Source: Niastella soli
GTDB lineage: Bacteria; Bacteroidota; Bacteroidia; Chitinophagales; Chitinophagaceae
Assembly: GCF_017742245.1 (NCBI RefSeq)
Contig: NZ_JAGHKO010000010.1
Coordinates: 372,001-436,000 of the forward strand
Length of the DNA: 64,000 nucleotides
Direction of reading: 5' to 3'
Within the stretch, counting starts at the first letter, position 1. Each line of letters starts with the position of its first letter. Position numbers and translations under genes: made by a program. This document shows positions 18,652 through 27,136 of this stretch, piece after piece. The notes beneath the pieces are model-generated. The model saw only the letters and a list, made by a program, of their open reading frames with translations. It did not search any database and had not been told where the DNA came from.

Positions 18652-19587
18652 ATGGAAGATAAAATTCTCGGGATCCATCACATTACGGCTATAGCCGGTG
18701 AGGCCCAACGCAATTTCGATTTTTATACAAAAGTGCTTGGTTTAAGATTAGTAAAGAAAACCGTGAATTTTGATGACCCGCACACGTATCACTTTTATTA
18801 TGGTAATGAGAACGGCACCCCTGGTACCATTCTTACCTTCTTCCCCTGGACGCATGTACACCCTGGCCGTTTAGGTACCGGTATGGCTACCGACATCGGT
18901 TATGCGGTACCTACAGGCAGTCTCGATTTCTGGGGTAAACATTTTGAAAAACATGCAGTGCGCTTCGGTCAAATTGATGAACAGTTTGGCGAACAGATCC
19001 TTCGTTTTGAAGACCCTGATGGTTTACGCATACAACTGGTGGAAGCCAGCGCAGACAACCGTACTCCCTGGGAAACCAGCGAGATAAAAAAAGACACAGC
19101 CATTAAAGGATTTCACAGTATTGTGTTAACCCTTCGAAATATAAAACCCACTGCCAGCATTTTGACCGATATCTTCGGTTATAAATTACTGAAGCAGGAA
19201 GGAAACAGGTATCGCTTTGTAACCGATGCCATTGAGAACGCCGCCATTGTTGACCTCGTGGAAGAACCTGAAGTTCCACACGGACTGGTTGCCGGCGGTA
19301 CCAATCACCACGTAGCATTTCGCGTGAAGAACGACCAATTACTGATGCAATACCGCGAAAAGATCGCAAGCAAAGGATATAATATAACACCGAAAATAGA
19401 CCGAAATTATTTTTACTCTTTATATTTCCGCGAACCAGGTGGTGTGTTGTTCGAACTGGCTACAGACAATCCGGGTTTTGCAGTAGACGAACCGGTAAAT
19501 GAATTGGGTACTCATTTGAAATTACCCGTGCAGTATGAAAGCGACCGCGAAACGATAGAAAAAGTATTACCCAAACTGGTACAGTAA
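18652..19587 (+). CDS. MhqO-like ring-cleaving dioxygenase (two VOC domains)
   Basis: 311 aa with two vicinal-oxygen-chelate (glyoxalase-fold) modules: residues about 5-132 (GIHHITAIAGEAQRNFDFY) and about 152-275 (GFHSIVLTLRNIKPT). Probable metal ligands are the histidine at H9/H10, H219/H220 in TNHHVAFR, and E268 in GGVLFELATD. The closest named relatives are the MhqA/MhqO proteins of Bacillus, induced by quinones. It is followed after one base by an MhqD-like hydrolase gene, as in mhqNOD, which supports the assignment. The exact substrate is unknown. Confidence 0.88.
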   Translation: MEDKILGIHHITAIAGEAQRNFDFYTKVLGLRLVKKTVNFDDPHTYHFYYGNENGTPGTILTFFPWTHVHPGRLGTGMATDIGYAVPTGSLDFWGKHFEKHAVRFGQIDEQFGEQILRFEDPDGLRIQLVEASADNRTPWETSEIKKDTAIKGFHSIVLTLRNIKPTASILTDIFGYKLLKQEGNRYRFVTDAIENAAIVDLVEEPEVPHGLVAGGTNHHVAFRVKNDQLLMQYREKIASKGYNITPKIDRNYFYSLYFREPGGVLFELATDNPGFAVDEPVNELGTHLKLPVQYESDRETIEKVLPKLVQ

Positions 19588-19588
19588 T

Positions 19589-20212
19589 ATGCATACAAAA
19601 CAAGTAATAAAAGCTGGAAAGCAAACAGGCGAAGCCACCAAAGCATTGGTTATGTTACATGGGCGGGGCGGCAGTGCAGAAGATATTCTGGGATTAGCGC
19701 AGCATTTGCCGGTTAATGACTTCGCGCTGTTTGCACCCCAGGCTACCAATAATACCTGGTATCCCTATTCTTTTCTAGCTGCGCCTAAAGACAATGAGCC
19801 CTGGTTATCAGGCGCGCTGGCCGTAGTAAATGATGTAGTAGCAGATATAGAGGCCACGGGAATTAAAAAGGAAAACATTTATTTCCTTGGCTTTTCTCAA
19901 GGCGCCTGTTTAACGCTGGAGTATGTGGCACGCCACGCTTCCAGATTTGGCGGTGCAGTAGCTTTTACCGGCGGTTTAATTGGCGACCAGATCTATAAAG
20001 AGAATTATACCGGCGATTTTGCTGGAACACCCATCTTTATCGGCACCAGCGATCCTGACCCGCATGTGCCCGTTGACCGGGTACTTGCTTCTACGGCAAT
20101 TTTGACGGAGATGAATGCCCAGGTTACGCAAAAGATCTATAAGAATATGGGCCATACCATTAACCAGGATGAGATCAGTCAGGTAAATGATTTAATATTT
20201 AAAGAATCCTAA
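19589..20212 (+). CDS. MhqD-like alpha/beta hydrolase (phospholipase/carboxylesterase family)
   Basis: 207 aa. The nucleophile elbow is GFSQG with S103, the acid is D155 (or D157) in GTSDPDPHVP, and H189 is in NMGHT; the oxyanion region is MLHGRGGS. The gene starts one base after the dioxygenase stop codon, so the two are probably translated together. Bacillus MhqD is induced by methylhydroquinone and catechol with MhqO. Cytosolic; the substrate ester is unknown. An inverted repeat followed by a T-run ends the unit at 20218-20296. Confidence 0.9.
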   Translation: MHTKQVIKAGKQTGEATKALVMLHGRGGSAEDILGLAQHLPVNDFALFAPQATNNTWYPYSFLAAPKDNEPWLSGALAVVNDVVADIEATGIKKENIYFLGFSQGACLTLEYVARHASRFGGAVAFTGGLIGDQIYKENYTGDFAGTPIFIGTSDPDPHVPVDRVLASTAILTEMNAQVTQKIYKNMGHTINQDEISQVNDLIFKES

Positions 20213-20217
20213 CTTTG

Positions 20218-20296
20218 TAGTGGCTGACCTGTAAGGTTCGTCATAGGGTATTGAACAATTAAGAAGATCAATCGAACCTGACAGGTCACTATTTTT
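20218..20296 (+). terminator. Terminator-like inverted repeat after the MhqD-like gene
   Basis: The left arm at 20218-20240 (tagtggctgacctgtaaggttcg, shown in pieces: tagtggctgacctg, taaggttcg) pairs imperfectly with cgaacctgacaggtcacta (20273-20291). ATTTTT follows. A further copy of the gacctgtcaggt element at 20306-20317 pairs perfectly with 20276-20287. Confidence 0.55.
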
Positions 20297-20414
20297 AATA
20301 ATCTAGACCTGTCAGGTGCAACTGAACCCTCTATTAATGCAAGCTCAAATGATGCATCCGCCAAAGGCGGACAAGTTCTTACAGGTCAGCCTTTCATTAA
20401 TTAAATCACCTACT

Positions 20415-20720
20415 ATGTACGCATACGATACCATCACCGAAGCATTGGCCGATTTGAAAAAACGGGGTTATACACACGATTTTAATATCCGCAATAACCG
20501 GCTCACCAGTGATAAACTGGATACTCATTTTGGCCACAACGATTTTGAGATAAAAGAAGTGTACCGGTTTGAAGGGCCCTCCGACCCGGCAGATGAAGCA
20601 GTAATATTTGCCATTGAAGCGCCCTCCGGAGCCCTGGGAACCTTAGTGAATGGGTATGGTACATATGCAGATGATGAGAATACCGAATTTTTACAAAAGT
20701 TACATGAGAGAATAAGATAG
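20415..20720 (+). CDS. Small conserved Bacteroidota protein of unknown function
   Basis: 101 aa from the ATG at 20415 (MYAYDTITEALADLKKRGYT). The frame is open upstream to a GTG at 20316, but that part covers the inverted repeat and is unlikely to be coding. The protein is soluble and acidic and ends ENTEFLQKLHERIR. Similar small proteins are common in Bacteroidota and are sometimes annotated, probably wrongly, as phosphoribosylpyrophosphate synthetase; no PRPP-binding motif is visible. Function unknown. Confidence 0.75.
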   Translation: MYAYDTITEALADLKKRGYTHDFNIRNNRLTSDKLDTHFGHNDFEIKEVYRFEGPSDPADEAVIFAIEAPSGALGTLVNGYGTYADDENTEFLQKLHERIR

Positions 20721-20740
20721 TTGAAAAACCACTGAAAGTC

Positions 20741-20772
20741 AAAAGCCTCCCGATACATCGAGAGGCTTTTTT
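20741..20772. terminator. Intrinsic terminator between convergent genes
   Basis: The stem AAAAGCCTC...GAGAGGCTTTTTT with the loop around cccgatacatc is followed by more T residues. It can serve both the plus-strand small gene and, through its A-rich left flank, the minus-strand efflux operon. Confidence 0.8.
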
Positions 20773-20865
20773 GCTTTTTTTATCCTTCAGCACAATGCTA
20801 AATCTACAAAACAAATCCTATCTAAAAACTATAAACGAACTAAAAAGTTTCAATCTTACACTTTA

Positions 20866-22026
20866 TTAAGACTTCTTTACATTTATAGCGCTGCCATCTC
20901 TAACTTCCTCACTACCTGTTTTTACAATAGTATCGCCGCCGGTCAGATTGCCAAATACTTCCACTTTGCCATCGTTCTCCCGGCCTTTCTTTACATCCAC
21001 CCATTCGGCCTTACCATTCACTACTCTGATCACAAACACTCTTTCCTGCGAGCTAACAACAGCCGATTTGGGCAAGATGAACGAGCTGTCTTTGGTTGAT
21101 AAAGGAATGGTCACACTCGACACCATGCCGGGCAATAACCTCTTTTTCTCATTGGCCACATCCATTTCAATGTGTTGTGAACGCAGGCGGGCATCCAGTG
21201 CGCCAGCGAGCCTTTTTACCTGGGCGGTGAATTTTTCGTTGGGGAAGGCATTTACCGTAAAGTTCACTTTATCCTGTTGATCGAGGTAACCGGTAAAGGC
21301 TTCCGGAACGTAGATCACCAAACGCAACTTCTTTTGCTCCTGCAGGGTGAACAACGGGAACTCAGACCCTTTACCAGAAGGGCCTACATAGGCGCCGGGA
21401 TTGGCGTTACGGGTTGTGATCACCCCGTTAAATGGCGCTCTTATTTCCAGATAGCCTTTTCGGTCGGCAACTTCGCGGTATTGCGCTTTTGCCGCATCCC
21501 ATTGCGCAAGATCGGAGTTCTTTTTAGCCAGGGCCTGGTCCAGGTCGTTTTGCGAAACAGTACCAGGTGTTTTGCTGGTTTCCAGCAACCGGTCGTAGTT
21601 TGCCTTGCTTGCTATATATATTGCTTCCTGCGATTTCAATCTCGATTGGGCAGCCGATTCCAACGAAGTCAGTTCAGGCGCTTCCATGGTAACCAGTAAC
21701 TGGCCAATGCGAACTTCAGAGCCCACATCAGCATTCAATTTCTTTACAAAGCTGTTTTCTTTTGCATACAGGTCAACCTGTTGAAAAGCAACCAGCTCAC
21801 CAGGAAGTGACAAATTGGTAGACAGCATACCCTTTTCCAGGGACACTGTTTCCAGGGCGGGTACAGCGGCGGGGGTCTCCACTTTATTTTTTGCAGGCTC
21901 TTCTCCATTCGAGGAATTACAGCCTGGTAATAAAGCCAACAGGCCTACGCCTGCGATCAGGGCCAAAGGTGTATTAACTATTGCAGTAAGACCCTTTGCT
22001 TTATGTATTAAATTTCTCAGTTGCAT
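20866..22026 (-). CDS. RND efflux membrane fusion protein (periplasmic adaptor)
   Basis: 386 aa. A positively charged N-terminus leads to a hydrophobic segment ending LLPGC, consistent with a lipoprotein. The adaptor layout follows: a beta-barrel/lipoyl half (VDLYAKENSFVKKLNADVGS), a coiled-coil hairpin (about 115-185), the second lipoyl half (LEIRAPFNGVITTRNANPG), the beta-barrel (KVNFTVNAFPNEKF) and a membrane-proximal domain. It bridges the inner-membrane pump and the outer-membrane channel encoded upstream. Last gene of the three-gene operon, 60 bp after the permease. Confidence 0.93.
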   Translation of the reverse strand: MQLRNLIHKAKGLTAIVNTPLALIAGVGLLALLPGCNSSNGEEPAKNKVETPAAVPALETVSLEKGMLSTNLSLPGELVAFQQVDLYAKENSFVKKLNADVGSEVRIGQLLVTMEAPELTSLESAAQSRLKSQEAIYIASKANYDRLLETSKTPGTVSQNDLDQALAKKNSDLAQWDAAKAQYREVADRKGYLEIRAPFNGVITTRNANPGAYVGPSGKGSEFPLFTLQEQKKLRLVIYVPEAFTGYLDQQDKVNFTVNAFPNEKFTAQVKRLAGALDARLRSQHIEMDVANEKKRLLPGMVSSVTIPLSTKDSSFILPKSAVVSSQERVFVIRVVNGKAEWVDVKKGRENDGKVEVFGNLTGGDTIVKTGSEEVRDGSAINVKKS

Positions 22027-22086
22027 ATTCGCTGTTTTCTATGATGTACTTACAAAATTACTACTTACTAAAAACTGTTTATGATC

Positions 22087-25000
22087 CTATTCGGCATCCG
22101 CTTCATAAAATCTACTATCATGATCGGTTGGGTCCAATGATACCGACTTCGTTGTTGTTTTACCCTGCATCCAGGCAAATACCATCGGCAGAATAAACAG
22201 GGCGGCAAATGTAGAGGCGATCAAACCACCAATTACCGCACGTCCCAATGGGGAAGCCTGGTCACCACCTTCACCCAAACCGGAAGCCATGGGGATCATA
22301 CCCGCTACCATCGCAATGGTGGTCATCAGGATAGGGCGTAACCGCAGGGCGGCCGCTTCCTTCGCCGACTCCCACGCATTACCATTATGCAGGCGCAGGT
22401 GTTCGGCATTGGTAATAAGTAACACCGAGTTGGCAATTGACACACCCACCGACATAATAATACCCATATACGATTGCAGGTTGAGGGTAGAACCGGTCAA
22501 TTTCAACATGATCAGCGATCCTAAGATCACCGCCGGAATAGTGGCCAGGATCACCAACGAAACCTTAAACGATTGGAAGTTGGCTGCCAGCATCAGGAAG
22601 ATCACCACAATCGCCACCAATAAACCGTTTTGTAAACTTTCCAGCGTATCGGTCAGCACGTTCGTCATACCTATTGGTTCAACCGTTAACCCCCGGGGTA
22701 ATTCACCCATTGTTTGCAGGGCTTTTTGTACATCACGGGCAGCAGAACCAAGGTCTTTGTTATTTATATTGGCAGTAACGGTCAACACAGGCATAGCCCC
22801 CAGGTTGTCGTTTTCGCCGTAAGTTGTATCAGGTGTTATAGAGGCAACGTCACTCAGGACCGGGCGTGGCTGGTTATTAAGGATGGGTATTTCACCAATG
22901 CTGTTCACACTCGTCATTTTATTCTCAGGCACGTACACCATTACGCCATACGACAGGTTCGACTTTTCATCTACCCATACGTTCTTTTCTGTATACCGGG
23001 AAGAAGAGGTAGACGTGATCAGCGAACGGGAAATGTCAGTAACATCTACACCCAGTTGCGCCGCCCGGTTCCTGTCGATATTAATATTGATAGCGGGGTA
23101 CTTAGTGCTCTGACCCAACTGTACATCACGCAGGTATGGGATCGCTTTTAATTTTTCAATTACCTTTTGGGCATAGGCTTCATTCAGTTTTTTATTTCTG
23201 CCTGCCAGCCGAACCTCAATTGGTGTAGGCGAACCCTGGCTCAGGATCTTATCTGTTAATTGAATAGGTTCAAACGACAATTTCACATCTGGCATGGTAG
23301 TTTGCAGTTTCTCCCTGATCCTTTCCTTCAGCTTATCCAGATCTTCTTCATAGTCTTCATTCAATTGAACCTGTACCACCGCTTCATTAGGACCAGGCAT
23401 AAACAGATAGATAGGACTGGTACTGAACAAACCCGGGTGTTGCCCAATATATGCCGAGGTAACGGAAATATTCTTTTTGCCTACCAGATCATCCAGGTTA
23501 GCGAGCGCTTTCAACATATAACCTTCTGTGCGTTCTATACGGGTACCTTCAGGGGCCCGTAACCGCAACTGGAATTGTCCGGAGTTGGTACGAGGTAATA
23601 CGTCGCGGCCAATATTATTCAGCAACAAGAACGCAGCACCACTTACCAGCACTACATAGGCGATAACAACCGGTTTACGAACGGTGAATAAGCGTTGCAG
23701 AAAACGCAGGAAACGATTCCGCAATTTTTCAAACCGGGTCAAATCCTTCTCTTCTTTTTCCAAGAGCACTTTCTTTTGGTCCCAGGTGTCATGATCGCCG
23801 GCAATGGCCGCATGCATTTTCTCCTGGGAAGCATGATTGGCGGGATGCGCCTTCATGATCCAGTTGGCCAGAATAGGCACAAATGTTTGGGCCAGGAAAT
23901 AAGAAGTGATCATAGAGAATGCGATGGCCAGGGCCAGCGGCAGGAACAAAGAACCCGGAATGCCGCCCATAGTGAACGCCGGGGCAAAAACCGCCAGAAT
24001 ACACAACAGGATCAGCAATTTGGGAAAGGCAATTTCTTTACACGCATCCCAGATGGCCGTCGCCTTCGACTTACCCATCGCAAAGTGCTGGTGTATATTT
24101 TCAATCGTCACTGTCGATTCATCCACAAGGATACCAATAGCCAATGACAGACCACTAAGCGTCATGATATTGATCGTTTGATGGAACAACGACAGGAACA
24201 ACACCCCTGAAATAATAGAGGTAGGAATGGTCAGGATCACGATCAACGCGCCTCTGGCATCCCCCAGGAATAACAACACCATTAAACCGGTGAGGATAGC
24301 GCCAATGGCACCTTCCGAGATCAAACTCTTCACCGCATTAATAACATATACTGATTGGTCGAATTCATACGACAACTTTACATCTTCCGGCAACTGGGCC
24401 TGGAATTTGGGGATGGCCTTTTTCAGGTTCTGCACTACTTCCCAGGTACTGGCATCGGCCGATTTGGTAATGGGCAGATAAACCGAGCGCTTCCCATTCA
24501 CCAATGCATAACCAGAGGTAATATCGGCGCCGTCTTCCACAGTGGCCACATCGCGCAAATACACATTCTGTACCCCACCTTTATATAAAGGGATATTCTC
24601 AAAATCCTTTACGGTTTTGATAAGGGTATTAGTCGGAGTTATATAGTTCTTATCACCGATACGCACGTTACCTGAAGGCGTCGTTTGATTGTTGATACGG
24701 ATGGCCGCCACCAGTTGATCGGGCGTCATATTGTGCGCACGCAGCAACTCGGGATCGGCTTTAATAACAACCGTACGAACGTTACCGCCAAAAGGGGCCG
24801 GTGAAACCAGACCGGGAATAGAAGTAAAGGCCGAACGAACGTATACGTTGGCCAGGTCCATCAGCTCGTTATTGCTACGGCTGGGACTGCTTAATACCAG
24901 CTGGCCCACTGGTAACGTAGAGGCATCGAACCGCAGGATAAATGGCGGTTGGGAGCCGTTGGGGAATATCGCCTGCGCACGGTTACAATACGCGCTGACC

Positions 25001-25320
25001 TCCGCTGCAGCCTGGGCCATGTTGGTTCCGGGATAAAATGACAGCTTCATCAACGTTAGACCCTGAATATTCTTTGTTTCAATGCTCTTTACGCCAGATA
25101 CATACAATAACAGGTTCACATAGTTTTTACCGAAAAAGGCTTCCATTTGGGTAGGGGTATAACCACCAAATGGGTGGGAAATATAAATAACCGGCAGATC
25201 GAGCGATGGGAAGATGTCAATTTTGATATTACGCACTGCGCTCACACCAAAAAAGCACAACCCCGCTACCAACACCAGTATCGTTATAGGTTTCCGTAAT
25301 GCTAATCTAATCAGGTTCAT
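22087..25320 (-). CDS. RND efflux permease (AcrB/HAE-like inner-membrane pump)
   Basis: 1077 aa, full length, with the usual 12-TM and two large periplasmic loop plan. TM4 carries the proton-relay motif as AIGILVDESTVTIENI, with D400 and E401 where AcrB has two adjacent aspartates. TM10-12 residues are in GVSIANSVLLITNAE and LRPILMTTIAMVAGMIPMA. It should export drugs or other amphiphiles by proton antiport. Middle gene of the operon, between the TolC-like and adaptor genes. The substrate class (drug rather than metal) is inferred from overall motifs. Confidence 0.94.
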   Translation of the reverse strand: MNLIRLALRKPITILVLVAGLCFFGVSAVRNIKIDIFPSLDLPVIYISHPFGGYTPTQMEAFFGKNYVNLLLYVSGVKSIETKNIQGLTLMKLSFYPGTNMAQAAAEVSAYCNRAQAIFPNGSQPPFILRFDASTLPVGQLVLSSPSRSNNELMDLANVYVRSAFTSIPGLVSPAPFGGNVRTVVIKADPELLRAHNMTPDQLVAAIRINNQTTPSGNVRIGDKNYITPTNTLIKTVKDFENIPLYKGGVQNVYLRDVATVEDGADITSGYALVNGKRSVYLPITKSADASTWEVVQNLKKAIPKFQAQLPEDVKLSYEFDQSVYVINAVKSLISEGAIGAILTGLMVLLFLGDARGALIVILTIPTSIISGVLFLSLFHQTINIMTLSGLSLAIGILVDESTVTIENIHQHFAMGKSKATAIWDACKEIAFPKLLILLCILAVFAPAFTMGGIPGSLFLPLALAIAFSMITSYFLAQTFVPILANWIMKAHPANHASQEKMHAAIAGDHDTWDQKKVLLEKEEKDLTRFEKLRNRFLRFLQRLFTVRKPVVIAYVVLVSGAAFLLLNNIGRDVLPRTNSGQFQLRLRAPEGTRIERTEGYMLKALANLDDLVGKKNISVTSAYIGQHPGLFSTSPIYLFMPGPNEAVVQVQLNEDYEEDLDKLKERIREKLQTTMPDVKLSFEPIQLTDKILSQGSPTPIEVRLAGRNKKLNEAYAQKVIEKLKAIPYLRDVQLGQSTKYPAININIDRNRAAQLGVDVTDISRSLITSTSSSRYTEKNVWVDEKSNLSYGVMVYVPENKMTSVNSIGEIPILNNQPRPVLSDVASITPDTTYGENDNLGAMPVLTVTANINNKDLGSAARDVQKALQTMGELPRGLTVEPIGMTNVLTDTLESLQNGLLVAIVVIFLMLAANFQSFKVSLVILATIPAVILGSLIMLKLTGSTLNLQSYMGIIMSVGVSIANSVLLITNAEHLRLHNGNAWESAKEAAALRLRPILMTTIAMVAGMIPMASGLGEGGDQASPLGRAVIGGLIASTFAALFILPMVFAWMQGKTTTKSVSLDPTDHDSRFYEADAE

Positions 25321-25369
25321 ATTCGCTATTTAGAAATACTAACTTTTGTCTATTGTCTTACTTTCCAGG

Positions 25370-25419
25370 TGTGTCACGGTTTTGAACCGTGGCACGCTTT
25401 GTTCGAACCGTGGCACGCC
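25370..25419. other. Intercistronic hairpin and repeat in the efflux operon
   Basis: The sequence gtgtcacggtt...aaccgtggcac forms an 11-bp stem with one mismatch. A direct copy of gaaccgtggcacgc follows it. It lies between the TolC-like and permease genes and may set their relative mRNA levels. Confidence 0.6.
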
Positions 25420-25433
25420 TTATTGCTGTTCGC

Positions 25434-26843
25434 TTACTTCACTTGCTTAACAAACAGATCGAAATCGCCCGAAGCAGCTGCTTTCAACAACAATGATTGC
25501 CATACATTAATATAAGCCACATTCAAATCGGCTTCGGCCCGGTTCAACGCATATTGCGCCTGTTGCACGTCAACGATATTGGTCAATCCATTTCTGTACA
25601 AAACACTTTTTTGCAAATAAGCATCAGAAGCAGCCTTGTATTGCACCGGCACTTCCTGTACACTTTGCAAACTGTTCTCTATCCGCTGATCGGCCAGTAT
25701 CAATTGGTCTTGCAATTGGGTGGTCACCAGGTTGTATTCATTTTTATATGCCTCGGTAAGGAACTGTTGCGCTTTTACCTGGTTCTTTATTTTTGCCAGG
25801 CTGGTAATATTCCAGGCAATAGACACCCCGGCCACATAGTTGGTGCGCGTAGGTTTTATGCCTTCAAAATAATCCTGCGAGTATTTGGGATTGGTGGGAG
25901 AATAAGTATAATCAAAACCGGAACCCTTTGTTTGAATAATGCCAAACAGATTCAACCCGGGCAGAATGCTTCTTTTGAGATACGCAGTGGCATAATCACT
26001 TTGATTGATGCGCGACTGGTAAAACTTTACCTGAGGGTTTTGTGTAACGGCCGCATTGGTCTTTACTTCAACCGGCGCATTACTAATAAAGGCGGTATCT
26101 AGGCTAAACTCGGCGGGTGGCACGTTTAGCAATTGCGCCAGCTGGTTACGATACTGCAATTCACTGTTGCGGGCATCAATAATGGCCAACCGCGCCCGAG
26201 ATACTTCTGAATTGGCAATGGAAGAATCAACGCCGGCATTTAAACCGGTACGGGTACGCGCAGTCACCACTTCTTTTACATACAAGGACCGGTCGAGGTT
26301 CGACTGTGCAGTCTTCAACAACCGTTGTGCGGTAAGCAGGTTCAAATAAGCACCGGCGATTTTCACGCTTTGTACAAACTGCTCCTGCATCAGGTCAGCA
26401 GAGTCGCGCTGCACCTGTGCTGAAGCCAGGTTGATCTTTGATCTCAGCCGGCCAAATGAATATACTTCCCAGTTGGTATTTAAAAAATATAATCCACCAA
26501 AGGAAGAATTCCAGTTTTGTGAAGGGCTTATGGGGCCGCTTGATGAAACACCAGCCACACCACCAACCGCTGCCAATGGTCCATATTGTCCGTTAATGTT
26601 ACCAAAATCCTGTTGCACGGAGGCGATCACATTGGGCAAATACTCATTGCGGGTATTTTGCACCAATGCAGTGGAAGCATTCAGGTAACTGCGTTTAGCC
26701 TGTATGCTTTGATAATTTTTTAATCCGGTATTAATGGCGTCAGATAATGTCAACGGTTGTGCCGATTGGGCCCTTGCGTTTTCCTGAGTGCCCAATAATA
26801 GTAATCCTATTATAACAATAGCCGGGAATGCATTAATCCGCAT
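25434..26843 (-). CDS. TolC-family outer-membrane efflux channel
   Basis: 469 aa from the ATG at 26843, which gives a clean signal peptide (MRINAFPAIVIIGLLLLG...ARAQ); an in-frame ATG at 26885 is possible. The TolC/OEP pattern is seen twice: LTLSDAINTGLKNYQSIQAK near the start, and long alanine/glutamine-rich helices ending LNRAEADLNVAYINVWQSLL. It forms the trimeric exit duct for the RND pump. First gene of the operon, divergent from an AraC regulator across a region with two overlapping dyads (26911-26938). Confidence 0.92.
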   Translation of the reverse strand: MRINAFPAIVIIGLLLLGTQENARAQSAQPLTLSDAINTGLKNYQSIQAKRSYLNASTALVQNTRNEYLPNVIASVQQDFGNINGQYGPLAAVGGVAGVSSSGPISPSQNWNSSFGGLYFLNTNWEVYSFGRLRSKINLASAQVQRDSADLMQEQFVQSVKIAGAYLNLLTAQRLLKTAQSNLDRSLYVKEVVTARTRTGLNAGVDSSIANSEVSRARLAIIDARNSELQYRNQLAQLLNVPPAEFSLDTAFISNAPVEVKTNAAVTQNPQVKFYQSRINQSDYATAYLKRSILPGLNLFGIIQTKGSGFDYTYSPTNPKYSQDYFEGIKPTRTNYVAGVSIAWNITSLAKIKNQVKAQQFLTEAYKNEYNLVTTQLQDQLILADQRIENSLQSVQEVPVQYKAASDAYLQKSVLYRNGLTNIVDVQQAQYALNRAEADLNVAYINVWQSLLLKAAASGDFDLFVKQVK

Positions 26844-26910
26844 TGTACTTTTTTGGGTTGATGATGTATAAAATGGTAAGACCATGCTTGGTTGTTAATT
26901 GAACGTTAAC

Positions 26911-26938
26911 GAAGAACCTGTTCTTCTATAGAGAAGAA
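26911..26938. promoter_or_regulatory. Overlapping dyads upstream of the efflux operon
   Basis: GAAGAAC-CT-GTTCTTC (26911-26926) is a perfect dyad. It overlaps TTCTTC-TATAGA-GAAGAA (26921-26938), a second dyad sharing one half-site. The position, about 70-95 bp before the TolC-like start codon and between divergent genes, fits a regulator binding site. The binding protein is unknown; the divergent AraC protein is the nearest candidate, although AraC sites are usually direct repeats. Confidence 0.5.
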
Positions 26939-27123
26939 TATATACTTCGCTTTTTTAATCTGATTTTAATGACAGCATCGTAGCCAGGTCGTTATGTTTG
27001 CCCCTTGTTCATTAGGCAGGTTATCAATGATTGGGCGAATGTCAGGATATACATGTTTGCTATAGGACTGTAAAATTGCAAATACCCCGGGGAATTCCGT
27101 TGTACAATTTTGGGTTTATTCTG

Positions 27124-27131
27124 TACTTTTG
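27124..27131 (+). promoter_or_regulatory. Bacteroidota -7 element directly before the AraC start codon
   Basis: TACTTTTG matches TAnnTTTG exactly; a TTG at 27100-27102 stands 21 bp upstream as the -33. Only five bases separate the box from the ATG at 27137, so the transcript would be nearly leaderless. Confidence 0.5.
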
Positions 27132-27136
27132 CAGGT

